Assembly: GCA_964342355.1 (NCBI GenBank)
Contig: CAYFFG010000006.1
Coordinates: 85,956-149,955, forward strand
Reading direction: 5' to 3'
From: Hirschia sp964342355
Lineage (GTDB): Bacteria > Pseudomonadota > Alphaproteobacteria > Caulobacterales > Hyphomonadaceae
DNA: 64,000 nucleotides
Shown here: one piece after another, positions 8,644-17,863 of the stretch
Layout: every line of letters starts with the position of its first letter
Numbering within the stretch: position 1 is the first letter of the stretch
Translations under genes and position numbers: made by a program
Notes under the pieces: generated by a model
The model's input: only the letters and a program-made list of their open reading frames with translations
Databases searched by the model: none
What the model was told of the DNA's origin: nothing

Positions 8644-10110
8644 TCAGTTTTCGAGCTGATCATTTGAAGTGGGTGTGCTGAATTTATCGGTGTTTCGTCG
8701 CAAGATATCGCGGACACCGGCTGCGTCCAGAATAAATGCGAGAATGACAAAAATGCATGCGCCAACGAATGCTTTTAACAGGAGTTCCGGAAAGCCGCCT
8801 ATTGCGGGGAGCTGTATGACGCCAATCGCCATGGCGCCGCAAGACGCACCCACTTTCAAAAGGTCGATTAAAGGTAAGGGAAGCGGTGCAAAACGCCTTC
8901 CCACACTCATCACCAACATAAGCGCCACGCCATAACAAATCACAGTCGCATAAACCGCGCCCATCAAGCCCATGCGTGGGAGAAGAACGACATTGAGCAC
9001 AATATTGAGGGCTGCCGGGATAACCATCAAACAAGCTCTCAGCGTGGTTTTCTGAGACAGCTGAAAGGCTTCGGAAAAATAATAGATGACGAGACCATTT
9101 AAGAGTCCAGCGGCGGCTATCCACGGGATGATCAGGGCAGCTTGCGCGCGAAGTTCCTCGCCGATCATGAACTCGGCCAATGGCTGAGCGACTAGCGCCA
9201 GTCCGACAGCAGCAGGGCATGCGATCAGGAGCAATGTGCGCGCCATCGCAATTCCCGGCGCCTTTACGCCTTCAGGGCCGCTTTGCTCATAACCCTGCAT
9301 CAGTAAGGGAGCGCCAGCCATAGCCGCCCACATACATAAAAGCCGAATGGTTTGATCGGCGACGCCATATCCGGCGGCGTAAGCGCCGACTGACGCCGTA
9401 TCCAGAAAGTGGGCAATGAGGAACCGATCCCCGGATGTCAAAGCAATCTCTAGCAACAGCGCCAGCGAAACCGGGAAGCCATACTTGAAGTACCTCCAGC
9501 CGCGCTCGGTCTGGAATTGACCGCCTTTTGAGGAGCGCCAAAGACTGCTTCCCTCTATGATAGCAAAAACAATTGCGGCGGCGGCAAGGCCCGCAAAAGG
9601 TGCGGCTGCGCCATAGTCCGTGCGCCAGGCGACCAGGATCCCCACGGTAAACCCAAGCAGTCCATAGCCCATGCTGGTTATTGCGAACCGAGTGACATCG
9701 CGGGTGGCTTTTCTTATTTCCAGGCTTGTCTGGATGATTGAAAAACAGGGCATGGAAAGCGCAAGCCAGATAATTGCTTCGCGCATTTTGGTATCGTGAC
9801 TGGTGACGACCCAACCAAGAAACACGATCAGTACGGCTGGAATGGCGGACAGCAAGGATAGCCGCATCACAGTCCGCTTATGGTCCGCCATGCCGCCTTT
9901 GACGTCTGCTTCGCCTGCAAAGCGAAAGGCGGCGGCCTCTGCCCAAGTCAGAGTAAGTGTGTGGGCGGCGAACATGATTGTCGCGACTAGCGCATAACGA
10001 CCATAATCATCAGCACCGAGTAAGCGTGTGAAAGCATATACCGATCCAAAGGACACAATTCCCGACACAATATTGGCGGGCAGATAGCCAAGAAGGTGTC
10101 GCCAGATCAT
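8644..10110 (-). CDS. Oligosaccharide flippase family protein (Wzx-like)
   Basis: A 488-residue protein with about 12-14 hydrophobic segments, of the MOP/polysaccharide biosynthesis transporter type. The N-terminus reads MIWRHLLGYLPANIVSGIV then FTRLLGADDYGRYALV, the classic opening of Wzx/RfbX-type flippases. SGDRFLIAHFLDTASVGAYAAGYGVAD is a second recognisable block. It would flip lipid-linked saccharides across the inner membrane. No glycosyltransferase lies next to it, so the substrate cannot be assigned. It is inserted between the ftsY side and yciB, in the same direction and 49 bases from yciB. Confidence 0.88.
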   Translation of the reverse strand: MIWRHLLGYLPANIVSGIVSFGSVYAFTRLLGADDYGRYALVATIMFAAHTLTLTWAEAAAFRFAGEADVKGGMADHKRTVMRLSLLSAIPAVLIVFLGWVVTSHDTKMREAIIWLALSMPCFSIIQTSLEIRKATRDVTRFAITSMGYGLLGFTVGILVAWRTDYGAAAPFAGLAAAAIVFAIIEGSSLWRSSKGGQFQTERGWRYFKYGFPVSLALLLEIALTSGDRFLIAHFLDTASVGAYAAGYGVADQTIRLLCMWAAMAGAPLLMQGYEQSGPEGVKAPGIAMARTLLLIACPAAVGLALVAQPLAEFMIGEELRAQAALIIPWIAAAGLLNGLVIYYFSEAFQLSQKTTLRACLMVIPAALNIVLNVVLLPRMGLMGAVYATVICYGVALMLVMSVGRRFAPLPLPLIDLLKVGASCGAMAIGVIQLPAIGGFPELLLKAFVGACIFVILAFILDAAGVRDILRRNTDKFSTPTSNDQLEN

Positions 10111-10218
10111 TGTGTGGAATTGTCTCCGTCAGGTGGCGCTGTGGCTTTTAGAATGAAGCCACTGTGCCGGTCTAGGCTAAACAAACACTTGTTACAATTG
10201 ATGGGTGGCAAATCCAGA

Positions 10219-11076
10219 TCACCCGGCTTGAAAGAGTATGAGGCCGCCCGCTAATGCGGCGGCGGCGATCATGCGGCGACCGCCAAGGCCTTCTTTGAGC
10301 ATGCGCCATCCAAAGAGCGCGGCGAACACGACGGATGTTTCGCGTAGCGCCGAAATCAAAGTGACGTCAGCTATGGAAAAACCATACAAGGTCAGACCAA
10401 AGGAAATCAGGGTAGATGCGCCTGCGATCAAGCCGAATTTCCACCGTAGTTTCATACCTTCAAACCAGGCGGTGCGTCGTGTCCAAAGCGCGGCAGTATT
10501 GATACTTATGCTGTCAAGCAGAAACAGCCAGACGATAAAGGTCAAAGCCGTAGGCGCTCCACGCACTGCGATGGCGTCGATGACGTTGTAAAGCGCAATA
10601 CAGCCACCGGTGATTAAGGCCCAGAAGAGGGCTGTGCGTTTGGTCTTGATGTCGCCGGTAAAGCCGTTTTCCGGCAGCGCGAAGAATATCGTCGCCGCGC
10701 TGGCGATGACCAAACCTGTGATAGCCAAGGGAGAATGGGCTTCGCCAATGCTTAGAAAAGCGAAGAGGGCGGTGATTAGCGGAGCAGACCCACGCATGAC
10801 CGGAAAGACGAGCGATAAATCGCCCCTGCTCATGGCGCGTATCAAAGCTGCCTGATAAATAGCGTGCGCGGGGATGGACAGTCCGAGCATCAGCCAGGTT
10901 TTCATGTCCGGTAAGGGAACGATGAATGCAAGCGGTAAGCACATGATCGCTGCCGAACCGGACATGGCGGCGCGCGACATAAGTATGTCGCCGGACGCTT
11001 TGACCATGGTGTTGGCGAGCGCAAGTGTGACGGCTGCGCTCAGACCAACAGCCAGCGCCAATGCTTCTGGCGTCAT
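10219..11076 (-). CDS. EamA/DMT-family permease
   Basis: A 285-residue membrane protein with about ten hydrophobic helices arranged as two EamA repeats, the drug/metabolite transporter layout. SRGDLSLVFPVMRGSAPLITALFAF ends the first half, and ADVTLISALRETSVVFAALFG occupies the equivalent place in the second, a pattern typical of the superfamily. The start is set at ATG 11076, 7 bases after the ftsY stop; a TTG at 11115 would overlap ftsY and adds hydrophilic residues. It is likely co-transcribed with mtaB-ftsY. The substrate is unknown. Confidence 0.85.
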   Translation of the reverse strand: MTPEALALAVGLSAAVTLALANTMVKASGDILMSRAAMSGSAAIMCLPLAFIVPLPDMKTWLMLGLSIPAHAIYQAALIRAMSRGDLSLVFPVMRGSAPLITALFAFLSIGEAHSPLAITGLVIASAATIFFALPENGFTGDIKTKRTALFWALITGGCIALYNVIDAIAVRGAPTALTFIVWLFLLDSISINTAALWTRRTAWFEGMKLRWKFGLIAGASTLISFGLTLYGFSIADVTLISALRETSVVFAALFGWRMLKEGLGGRRMIAAAALAGGLILFQAG

Positions 11077-11083
11077 GAATAAA

Positions 11084-12664
11084 TTAGCTCGTTGTGACTG
11101 TGTCGGATAAACCAACTAGTGCTTGAGAGAATGCCTTAGCAGAGAATGGATAAAGATCTTCTGCGCTTTCCCCGACACCTACAAAGTGGATCGGGATTGA
11201 ATGTTTGTCTGCAATCGCAACGAGGACGCCGCCCTTTGCTGTGCCGTCGAGCTTGGTCATAACCAGTCCAGATACACCAGCAGTGTGCTTGAAGGCTTCC
11301 ACTTGCGACAGCGCGTTCTGACCAACAGTTGCGTCCAATACCAGGATTACATCGTGGGGCGCATTTGCATCCACTTTACGGATTGCGCGCACAACTTTCG
11401 CCAGTTCATCCATTAGCTCGGACTTGTTCTGTAGGCGACCTGCAGTATCGATCAGGACAAGGTCGCGGCCTTCCTGTTTGGCTTGCTGGACAGCATCATA
11501 TGCAAGCCCTGCTGAGTCTGCGCCATGTGGGCGTGAGATAAAGCCAGCATTGGCGCGTTCGGACCAAATTTTGAGCTGTTCTACTGCAGCAGCGCGGAAA
11601 GTATCGCCTGCTGCGCACAGGATGTTCGCGCCCTGAGCAGATAGTTTAGCGGCGATCTTGCCGATGGTTGTGGTCTTGCCTGAGCCATTTACGCCGACAA
11701 ATAAGACGACACGCGGCGTCTCGCCTTCTGAAAGGTCCAGGATTTCTTCGCGCGGCTCGAGCACTTTAGTGATTTCAACGGCGAGAGCTTGTTTGACTTC
11801 TTCGTCGGTGATCTCTTTGTCGAACCGGTCTTGGCGAATGTTCTCACACACACGCATTGCGACACTGGCGCCAAGGTCTGAGGAAATGAGCAGGTCCTCT
11901 AATTCCTGAAGAGTTTCATCATCCAGCTTTTTCTTTGTGAAGACAGATGTGATCCCGTCAGCCAATTTTGAGGATGATTTTCGCAGGCCCTGTGTCATAC
12001 GGGCGAAGAAGCCTGGTTTCTTTACTTCTTCTAGCGGGTCATCTGTTTGAAGTTCTGGCGCCGATTGTTGGGCAATCGGTGTGGGTGAAACAGGCTCGTC
12101 TTGTACTGGCGCCGCCGTTTCTGTTTCAACGTGATAAGCGCCCAGCGCATCTTCTTCATCAGCAGGCGTTTCCAGCAGCGATGCAGGCGGGACAAATTTT
12201 GATCCCTCTATGTGGTCGCCCTGCTCGTCGCGCGCGTGTGCGGGGATGTGAGTTTCATCAAAGTCTGGCGCTTCGGGCTGATGCGCCGCGGCGCGTAATT
12301 CTGGTTCTTCTTCATCGTCCGGATAGTGATCCGGGACGGGGCCGCCGAGTGTGTCTGGCTTATATGGTTGCGGTGGTTCGGGGACCGGCGCTGCGTGAAC
12401 CTCGCTTGGTCGATAGTGAAGGCTGGCGTCTTCTTCCAGCATGCCGGCGACTTGCGGACCAATGACCGCGTCTTCATCTCCATCGATCGCTGCGGCTGTT
12501 TCAAGTGTCTTGGCTTTTGCGCCGCCAAACATGCCGCTCAGCAAAGATTGCTTTTCAGATGTAGGCGCAGCTTCAATTCCGGCATCTTCAGGTGGTCGGG
12601 GTTCGACTGGCGTTTCGCCGGTTTTCGGGTCTTTTTTCTTCTTTTTACCGAACCATAAAATCAT
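11084..12664 (-). CDS. ftsY: Signal recognition particle receptor FtsY
   Basis: A GTPase that docks the SRP-ribosome complex at the membrane for co-translational insertion. It has 526 residues: a long acidic/proline-rich N-terminal A domain (about 1-205), the N domain (GFFARMTQGLRKSSSKLADG onward), and the G domain with P-loop GVNGSGKTTTIGK, DTFRAAAVEQL, DTAGRLQNKSELM and TKLDGTAKGG. The start ATG overlaps the mtaB stop as ATGA, so translation is probably coupled. mtaB-ftsY adjacency is conserved among alphaproteobacteria. Confidence 0.97.
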   Translation of the reverse strand: MILWFGKKKKKDPKTGETPVEPRPPEDAGIEAAPTSEKQSLLSGMFGGAKAKTLETAAAIDGDEDAVIGPQVAGMLEEDASLHYRPSEVHAAPVPEPPQPYKPDTLGGPVPDHYPDDEEEPELRAAAHQPEAPDFDETHIPAHARDEQGDHIEGSKFVPPASLLETPADEEDALGAYHVETETAAPVQDEPVSPTPIAQQSAPELQTDDPLEEVKKPGFFARMTQGLRKSSSKLADGITSVFTKKKLDDETLQELEDLLISSDLGASVAMRVCENIRQDRFDKEITDEEVKQALAVEITKVLEPREEILDLSEGETPRVVLFVGVNGSGKTTTIGKIAAKLSAQGANILCAAGDTFRAAAVEQLKIWSERANAGFISRPHGADSAGLAYDAVQQAKQEGRDLVLIDTAGRLQNKSELMDELAKVVRAIRKVDANAPHDVILVLDATVGQNALSQVEAFKHTAGVSGLVMTKLDGTAKGGVLVAIADKHSIPIHFVGVGESAEDLYPFSAKAFSQALVGLSDTVTTS

Positions 12665-13965
12665 GATTTCCGCCCTGTCAGTATCTCATTATCGTGGTGC
12701 GTAAGCTGCACCGAGACGACCTCTCCAGCGGTGAGGTCTTCGCAGTCTACTAATTGGACCGGAGAAAAATCGGGCAAGCGCCCGCGCGTCCCCTTTTCCA
12801 CAAGACAAGGTTGAGACGTTCCGACATGTCGGTCAAGGCGCAAGGCGAGGCGTTCGCTACCTTTTGATCTTAATCTTGCAGCTCTTTCCTTGATGACATC
12901 GCCGGACAATTGCGGCATGCGCGCGGCAGGCGTTCCCGGACGCGCGGAGTAGGGGAAGACGTGAAGATAATCGAGGCCACACTCATCCACACTTCGAAGT
13001 GTGTTTTCAAACATCTCATCGGTTTCTGTCGGGAAGCCTGCAATCAGATCTGCGCCGAAAGCAAACTCCGGTCGGCGTTCACGCAGGCGGCGACAAAGGT
13101 CTATGGCGTCGTCGCGGGAGTGGCGACGTTTCATGCGTTTGAGGATCATGTTGTCGCCGGATTGAAACGACAAATGCAGGTGCGGTGCGATGCGTGGTTC
13201 GCTGACCAACAGTTCAAACAACTGGTCGTCGATCTCAATAGCGTCGATGGAAGAAATGCGCAGCTGTTTGAGGTCTGGCACGAGCTTTAAAATGCGTGCG
13301 ACCAGATTGCCCAGATTGGGCTGGTTAGGCAGGTCTGCGCCCCAGCTGGTCAGGTCCACACCGGTCAGGACCGCTTCATAATGGCCGTTGTCAGCAAGGC
13401 GTTTGACCTGTGCAACCACTTCGCCAGCAGGCACAGAACGTGAGTTCCCTCGGCCATATGGAATGATGCAGAATGTGCAGCGGTGATCACATCCGGTTTG
13501 TACCTGAACATAAGCCCGCGCGCGTCCGTCGAGCCCATCGACCAGATGTCCGGCTGTTTCCTTGACCGACATGATATCGTTGACGACCGCTTTTGGCGCA
13601 TCAACGTCCAGTAAGGAAGTCGGCTTCCAGGTGTCTGCTTGCATCTTGGCGTCATTGCCTATGACGCGGGTAACTTCCGGCATCTTTGCGAACATGTCCG
13701 GATCAATCTGAGCGGCGCATCCGGTGACAATGATCGAGGCGTCCGGACGATCCTTGCGTGCGCGGCGGATCGTCTGGCGGGCTTGTCGTACGGCTTCATT
13801 GGTCACTGCGCAGGTGTTGACGACAATCGCATCTTTTAAACCCGCCTGGGCGGCATGCCCGCGCATGACTTCACTTTCATAGGCGTTAAGTCGGCATCCA
13901 AGAGTCAGGATGTCGATGCCGTCAGCGTCGGATGGGTTTTCGTTGTCATCTGGTGGGGCGCTCAT
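12661..13965 (-). CDS. mtaB: tRNA ms2t6A37 methylthiotransferase MtaB
   Basis: A radical SAM enzyme that adds a methylthio group to t6A37 in tRNAs decoding ANN codons. It has 434 residues: an N-terminal MTTase domain with cluster cysteines at about 24, 52 and 83 (TLGCRLNAYESE, NTCAVTNEA, TGCAAQ), a radical SAM CxxxCxxC at Cys159/163/166 in TGCDHRCTFCIIPYGRGNSR, then HLSFQSGDNMILKRMKRRH and a C-terminal TRAM region. The N-terminal pattern distinguishes MtaB from MiaB and RimO. Its TGA overlaps the ftsY ATG. Confidence 0.95.
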   Translation of the reverse strand: MSAPPDDNENPSDADGIDILTLGCRLNAYESEVMRGHAAQAGLKDAIVVNTCAVTNEAVRQARQTIRRARKDRPDASIIVTGCAAQIDPDMFAKMPEVTRVIGNDAKMQADTWKPTSLLDVDAPKAVVNDIMSVKETAGHLVDGLDGRARAYVQVQTGCDHRCTFCIIPYGRGNSRSVPAGEVVAQVKRLADNGHYEAVLTGVDLTSWGADLPNQPNLGNLVARILKLVPDLKQLRISSIDAIEIDDQLFELLVSEPRIAPHLHLSFQSGDNMILKRMKRRHSRDDAIDLCRRLRERRPEFAFGADLIAGFPTETDEMFENTLRSVDECGLDYLHVFPYSARPGTPAARMPQLSGDVIKERAARLRSKGSERLALRLDRHVGTSQPCLVEKGTRGRLPDFSPVQLVDCEDLTAGEVVSVQLTHHDNEILTGRKS

Positions 13966-14046
13966 GATCGCTTATTTGCGCCCGCGCAAACGCCTTGGCA
14001 AGATAGGGTTTGTGTTCCTGGTGAAGTTAGGGGTGTTGTTCTGGTG

Positions 14047-15174
14047 TTAATCCCTGCGGTCTTCGGGTGTGTGTTTGGCGCTTAATTCGGAGATGTCGAC
14101 GCCTTCCTGGGCGATATTGAGGGCCCGAATGGGGTATGGAATGACGATACCTTCTTCTTTATAGCGTTTGTGCAGCGCCTTGATAAAGGCGGATGTGATG
14201 AAGAAGCGATGGAAGTATTCCTGCGCACGCAGAATAACCGTGAAGTTGATGCTGGAATTATCAAACGTGTGGTAATTCATAAACGGCTCATATGTGTCGA
14301 CGCCATATTCGTGAGTCTCCAAAATCTCCTTGGCAACTTCGACTGTGACACGTTCGACGTGTTCCAGATCTGAATCATAGTGGACGCCAACATCCACGGG
14401 GACAGATAGTTCTCTGGTTGGGTAGAAGTAGTTGATGACCTTTGAGTTGGAGAGTTTGGAATTTGGCATCACGATAATGTTGTTGGGCAGCATTTTGATC
14501 CATGTGGATCGCCAGCCAATCTTTTCGATAAAGCCTTGTTCGCCAGATTCCAGTTCGATGTAATCACCAACACGGAAAGGTTTGTCAGTGACCAGTTGAA
14601 CGCCGGAAAAGAAATTTTCCAGTGTAGGCTGAAGCGCGAGCGCGACGGCAAGAGATGTGATCCCCAAAGACGCAACGATGGGCGTGACCGATATGCCAAG
14701 CGTGCTTAAGAGCACGAGCAAGCCGATCGCCAGAATAAACAAGCGTGTGGCGCCTTTGACGAGCGCGCTTGAGTTTTGCAGGAGGCTATGTCTGCTGGTA
14801 AGCCGTTGAAGCGAGCCTTGGGCGACGCGATCAACAAACGTAATGAGCGCCACGATTAGAAGCACTTTGGATATGGACGACACCCACATCGCGGTTCGCT
14901 CATCGCCGATTTGATAGCTGAGCAAAAGTGAGTGCAACAGATTAATCAGAAGCGAGACCACCACCAAAGACAGCGGCATGCGCAGCGCATTGGTCAGCAT
15001 GCGGCGCGACCCTTTTGCCGCCAGTTTGCGCGTGTTTGAAATGATGATGTGTCGAACGAACCACAAGGACACTATGGCGCCAACCATTATGATTGTAATG
15101 GCAATCCAGGGCGGCGCTTCGTTCAGCTTGGCTTGGGCGAGAGAGAATAATTCTTCAATTGTCGCCCAACTCAT
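14047..15174 (-). CDS. MscS-family mechanosensitive channel
   Basis: A 375-residue small-conductance mechanosensitive channel homologue that releases osmolytes on hypo-osmotic shock. Four to five hydrophobic segments lie in the first 190 residues, with the pore-lining helix in ASLGITSLAVALALQPTLEN. The beta domain follows (KPFRVGDYIELESGEQGFIEKIGWRS, then NNIIVMPNSKLSNS), and the C-terminal alpha/beta domain ends with VIPYPIRALNI. It lies between mtaB and a DUF1993 gene in the same direction and has no evident functional link with them. Confidence 0.93.
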   Translation of the reverse strand: MSWATIEELFSLAQAKLNEAPPWIAITIIMVGAIVSLWFVRHIIISNTRKLAAKGSRRMLTNALRMPLSLVVVSLLINLLHSLLLSYQIGDERTAMWVSSISKVLLIVALITFVDRVAQGSLQRLTSRHSLLQNSSALVKGATRLFILAIGLLVLLSTLGISVTPIVASLGITSLAVALALQPTLENFFSGVQLVTDKPFRVGDYIELESGEQGFIEKIGWRSTWIKMLPNNIIVMPNSKLSNSKVINYFYPTRELSVPVDVGVHYDSDLEHVERVTVEVAKEILETHEYGVDTYEPFMNYHTFDNSSINFTVILRAQEYFHRFFITSAFIKALHKRYKEEGIVIPYPIRALNIAQEGVDISELSAKHTPEDRRD

Positions 15175-15276
15175 TTATATCACTCCTGCAACCAGCGGCT
15201 TAGCCCGATAGGCAACGCATGAACGCGCCGCCAGTTGCAAGTCGAGTGTCAAAAAGATGGATTGGCTAGGTTTTGG

Positions 15277-15792
15277 TTAGCTCTTTTTGAGATCTAAGCC
15301 GCCCATGAAGTCTCTTTTGGCAAGCGGAAGGCCTTTTGCACGCAGAACGTCATAAGTGGTTGTTGCGTGGAACTGGAAGTTTGGCATTGAGAACGACAAA
15401 AGAAAGCCAGGAACTGTGAAGTCCAGCTCAAGTCCGGTCATTTTAAACGCCACGTCATTGGCCTGAACAGCTTCCATGTCTTCTGCTGTCACTGCTTTGA
15501 GTTCAGTCAGTGTGTCAGCAATCAGTTTTTCGCCATCTGCGAATGTTTCAGGCAACGGAATGTTTGGCGGGGTGAAAAGACCAGATGAACAGGCTTTGAC
15601 CGCGTTGATGGAGTGATGATGAACAGAGGCAAGCTGGAACGCCAGCGGCGCCATGTCGTCAATGAGGCGCGCGGTCATCATCAGTTCGTCCGGGTTCTCA
15701 AAGTGCTCTTTAGCCTTGGCCAGTATACCCTGAACGCCCGTTGTCTGGCGAATGTAAAGCGCAACTGTTGCGTCGTATAATGAAACTGCCAT
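15277..15792 (-). CDS. DUF1993 family protein
   Basis: A 171-residue cytoplasmic protein matching the DUF1993 pattern: MAVSLYDATV near the start, DDMAPLAFQLASVHHHSINAV in the first third, and the closing signature FQFHATTTYDVLRAKGLPLAKRDF. The fold is expected to be a DinB-like four-helix bundle, and the paired histidines in VHHHS could be metal or ligand contacts, which is inference. Function is unknown. It is a stand-alone gene with about 100-150 bases on each side. Confidence 0.85.
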   Translation of the reverse strand: MAVSLYDATVALYIRQTTGVQGILAKAKEHFENPDELMMTARLIDDMAPLAFQLASVHHHSINAVKACSSGLFTPPNIPLPETFADGEKLIADTLTELKAVTAEDMEAVQANDVAFKMTGLELDFTVPGFLLSFSMPNFQFHATTTYDVLRAKGLPLAKRDFMGGLDLKKS

Positions 15793-15941
15793 CCCGTATT
15801 CTCCCTCATAAATTTATGACCATCAGAAACTGATCTTTGCGACACATTGGTGTAGCCGACGAAAACGCGCAACGCGCTATTTTATGTGTCACGATGATTT
15901 GAAGGCAGGCGCGCCTAAATAGGCAAAAAGATTGAAACTGT

Positions 15942-16280
15942 TTACTTGGTAAGAACGCGGACGCATTGAACTTCATAAAAGGTTCCAAAGCCTATCGCTG
16001 CTTTCTTCTTGTCAGTGGGGGTGTCTTGGATTGGCTTTGTGAAAGCAAGATCAACAGCGCCATTGATGATCTGCTCCGCCACAGGGTGCTCTCCCATAAT
16101 ATCGATGGCTAAAATCACACTCTTTGGAACGCCATTCTGGCGTGCGAGCATGATGGTTTGTGTCATTTGGTTTATGCTTTTGCAGAGCTTCTTGTCTGAT
16201 TTGGAAATTCCATCAGCTGATGCGCTGAATGATATGCCAAGAGCGATAACAAAGGCGCTGATACCTGAAGTGAAACGCAT
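15942..16280 (-). CDS. Small secreted protein of unknown function
   Basis: A 112-residue protein with a clear signal peptide (residues 1-22, cleavage near SASADG) and an ideal GGGGAGAG ribosome site just before the ATG, so it is a real gene. The mature part has two cysteines (LCKSI and VQCVRV) that could form a disulfide, and a helical centre (QMTQTIMLARQNGVPKSVIL). I do not recognise a family. It lies just downstream of dapF on the same strand, 65 bases away, and could be co-transcribed. Confidence 0.7.
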   Translation of the reverse strand: MRFTSGISAFVIALGISFSASADGISKSDKKLCKSINQMTQTIMLARQNGVPKSVILAIDIMGEHPVAEQIINGAVDLAFTKPIQDTPTDKKKAAIGFGTFYEVQCVRVLTK

Positions 16281-16345
16281 TTTCTCTCCCCATTTTTTTT
16301 ATGAGGTTGAGTTAGAAGCTGCGGACCGGCAACCCCTAATTGTTT

Positions 16346-17167
16346 TTATGCTGTCACTTCCGCTTCACGTTCCATCTCGACAGGCCCTGTCATGATGACG
16401 TGGTCATCGCTTTCGCGCCACTCAATGTGAAGTTCGCCGCCATCGACCAGCACACGGCAGGAGCGTTCGATCAATTGCTTGCGCACGCCAACGACAACGG
16501 CCGCACAGGCGCCGGTTCCGCAGGCTTTGGTTAAACCTGCGTCGCGCTCCCAGACGCGCAATCTGATACAGTCAGGGGCCAGAACCTGCGCAAAGCCGGC
16601 ATTTACCTTTTGCGGAAACAGCATATGTCCTTCGACCAGCGGGCCAACGGCTTTAATGTCGATGCTGTTCACGTCGGGCACAAAGAAAGTGCAGTGCGGA
16701 TTGCCCATGTTCACCGCACCAGGCAGTTGCAGGTATGGATCGTCTATCGGACCGATTTTGATGTCGATGCCGCGCGTGTCCATCCGTTCGGCCAATGGTA
16801 TCTCTTCCCACTTTAAAAGGGGAGATCCCATGTCGACGGAAATCACCATTTCGCCAGGCGCGCCGCGTGTGGCGTGGAGCATGCCTGCTTCGGTTTCGAT
16901 TTTGACGTTTTCGCGTTTGCGCTCATTCATCATCAGATAGCCAACACAACGCGTCGCATTTCCGCAGGCGCTGACTTCATCGCCAGTATTGTTCCAGATG
17001 CGCATAAAGATGTCGCCGCGCATGGAGTTTTCCAGTGAGATTACCTGGTCAGCGTTAGAGGACGCAGCGATGCGTTTAACGGATTCAGCCGACATACGTA
17101 GATGCTCGCCGCGACCATCAAGTATCGCAAACGCGTTGCCGCAACCATTCATCTGATAATATTTCAT
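16346..17167 (-). CDS. dapF: Diaminopimelate epimerase
   Basis: Cofactor-independent epimerase converting LL- to meso-diaminopimelate for lysine and peptidoglycan synthesis. It has 273 residues. The two catalytic cysteines are Cys68 in SACGNATRC and Cys216 in KACGTGACAA; MGNPHCTFF and the N-terminal MNGCGNAFAILDGR are also diagnostic. Phe is usual before the second NDF position; here the N-terminus reads GNAFAI, a small variation. In many relatives dapF is adjacent to mtaB; here three genes intervene. Confidence 0.97.
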   Translation of the reverse strand: MKYYQMNGCGNAFAILDGRGEHLRMSAESVKRIAASSNADQVISLENSMRGDIFMRIWNNTGDEVSACGNATRCVGYLMMNERKRENVKIETEAGMLHATRGAPGEMVISVDMGSPLLKWEEIPLAERMDTRGIDIKIGPIDDPYLQLPGAVNMGNPHCTFFVPDVNSIDIKAVGPLVEGHMLFPQKVNAGFAQVLAPDCIRLRVWERDAGLTKACGTGACAAVVVGVRKQLIERSCRVLVDGGELHIEWRESDDHVIMTGPVEMEREAEVTA

Positions 17168-17200
17168 AAGCGCGAATCCAGATCCCCAATCAGGGGAAAC

Positions 17201-17863
17201 TTACCGCTTTTCCGCAAGCAGCCAACCGAAAAATGGTGTTGCGATCGCGGCGGTCAAGAACTGGACGAGGATAAAGCCTGGAATGTCGATCGGACGAATG
17301 CCAGCGAATGTATCAGAAAATCCACGCGCAAGAGCGACAGCTGGGTTGGCGAAGGAGGTGGAAGATGTCCACCAATATCCCGCTGTTATGACTAGGCCAA
17401 CCGCGTAAGGAACCGCTTCCGGGCGAAATCTCACGCATCCGAAGATCGCTGCTAGCAAGGCAAAAGTCGCGACAGCTTCAGACAGCCATTGGCTGGGCCC
17501 AGTGCGCGCTGTCAGGGAAAACTGCACAGCTGGCAAGTCAAACATCACATTTGCGAGAACAGCGCCAAAAATGCCGCCAGCACATTGAGCCGCCATAAAG
17601 GCGAGCGCTGCGGATGTTCTGATTTCGCCGCGCAGACGAAAGGCGAGGGTGACAGCCGGATTAAAGTGGGCGCCGGAAATGGGTCCCAGTATGAGGATCA
17701 GGACGGCCAGTATTGCGCCGGTCGCCGCTGTGTTGCCCCACAGTGCAATTGCGGTGTCGTCGCTAAGCTTGTCCGCCATGATGCCGGAGCCAACGACAAC
17801 GCCGACCAGAATGGCCGTGCCAAGCGCTTCTGCTACAAGTTTTCTGGAAAGAGAAAATTCCAT
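17201..17863 (-). CDS. Aquaporin of the arsenic-associated (AqpS-like) type
   Basis: A 220-residue MIP channel with six helices and both NPA motifs: HFNPAVTLAFRLRG (68-70) and FANPAVALARGFSDTFAGI (173-175). The Ser-Asp-Thr-Phe-Ala-Gly after the second NPA, the VVVGSGIMAD block in helix 1, and the short length match the aquaporin subfamily often encoded in alphaproteobacterial ars operons, which conducts arsenite. That link is by pattern memory. An arsR-arsC pair lies about 5 kb further on in the same orientation. The start is ATG 17863 with GGGGG upstream; an earlier TTG is rejected. Confidence 0.85.
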   Translation of the reverse strand: MEFSLSRKLVAEALGTAILVGVVVGSGIMADKLSDDTAIALWGNTAATGAILAVLILILGPISGAHFNPAVTLAFRLRGEIRTSAALAFMAAQCAGGIFGAVLANVMFDLPAVQFSLTARTGPSQWLSEAVATFALLAAIFGCVRFRPEAVPYAVGLVITAGYWWTSSTSFANPAVALARGFSDTFAGIRPIDIPGFILVQFLTAAIATPFFGWLLAEKR

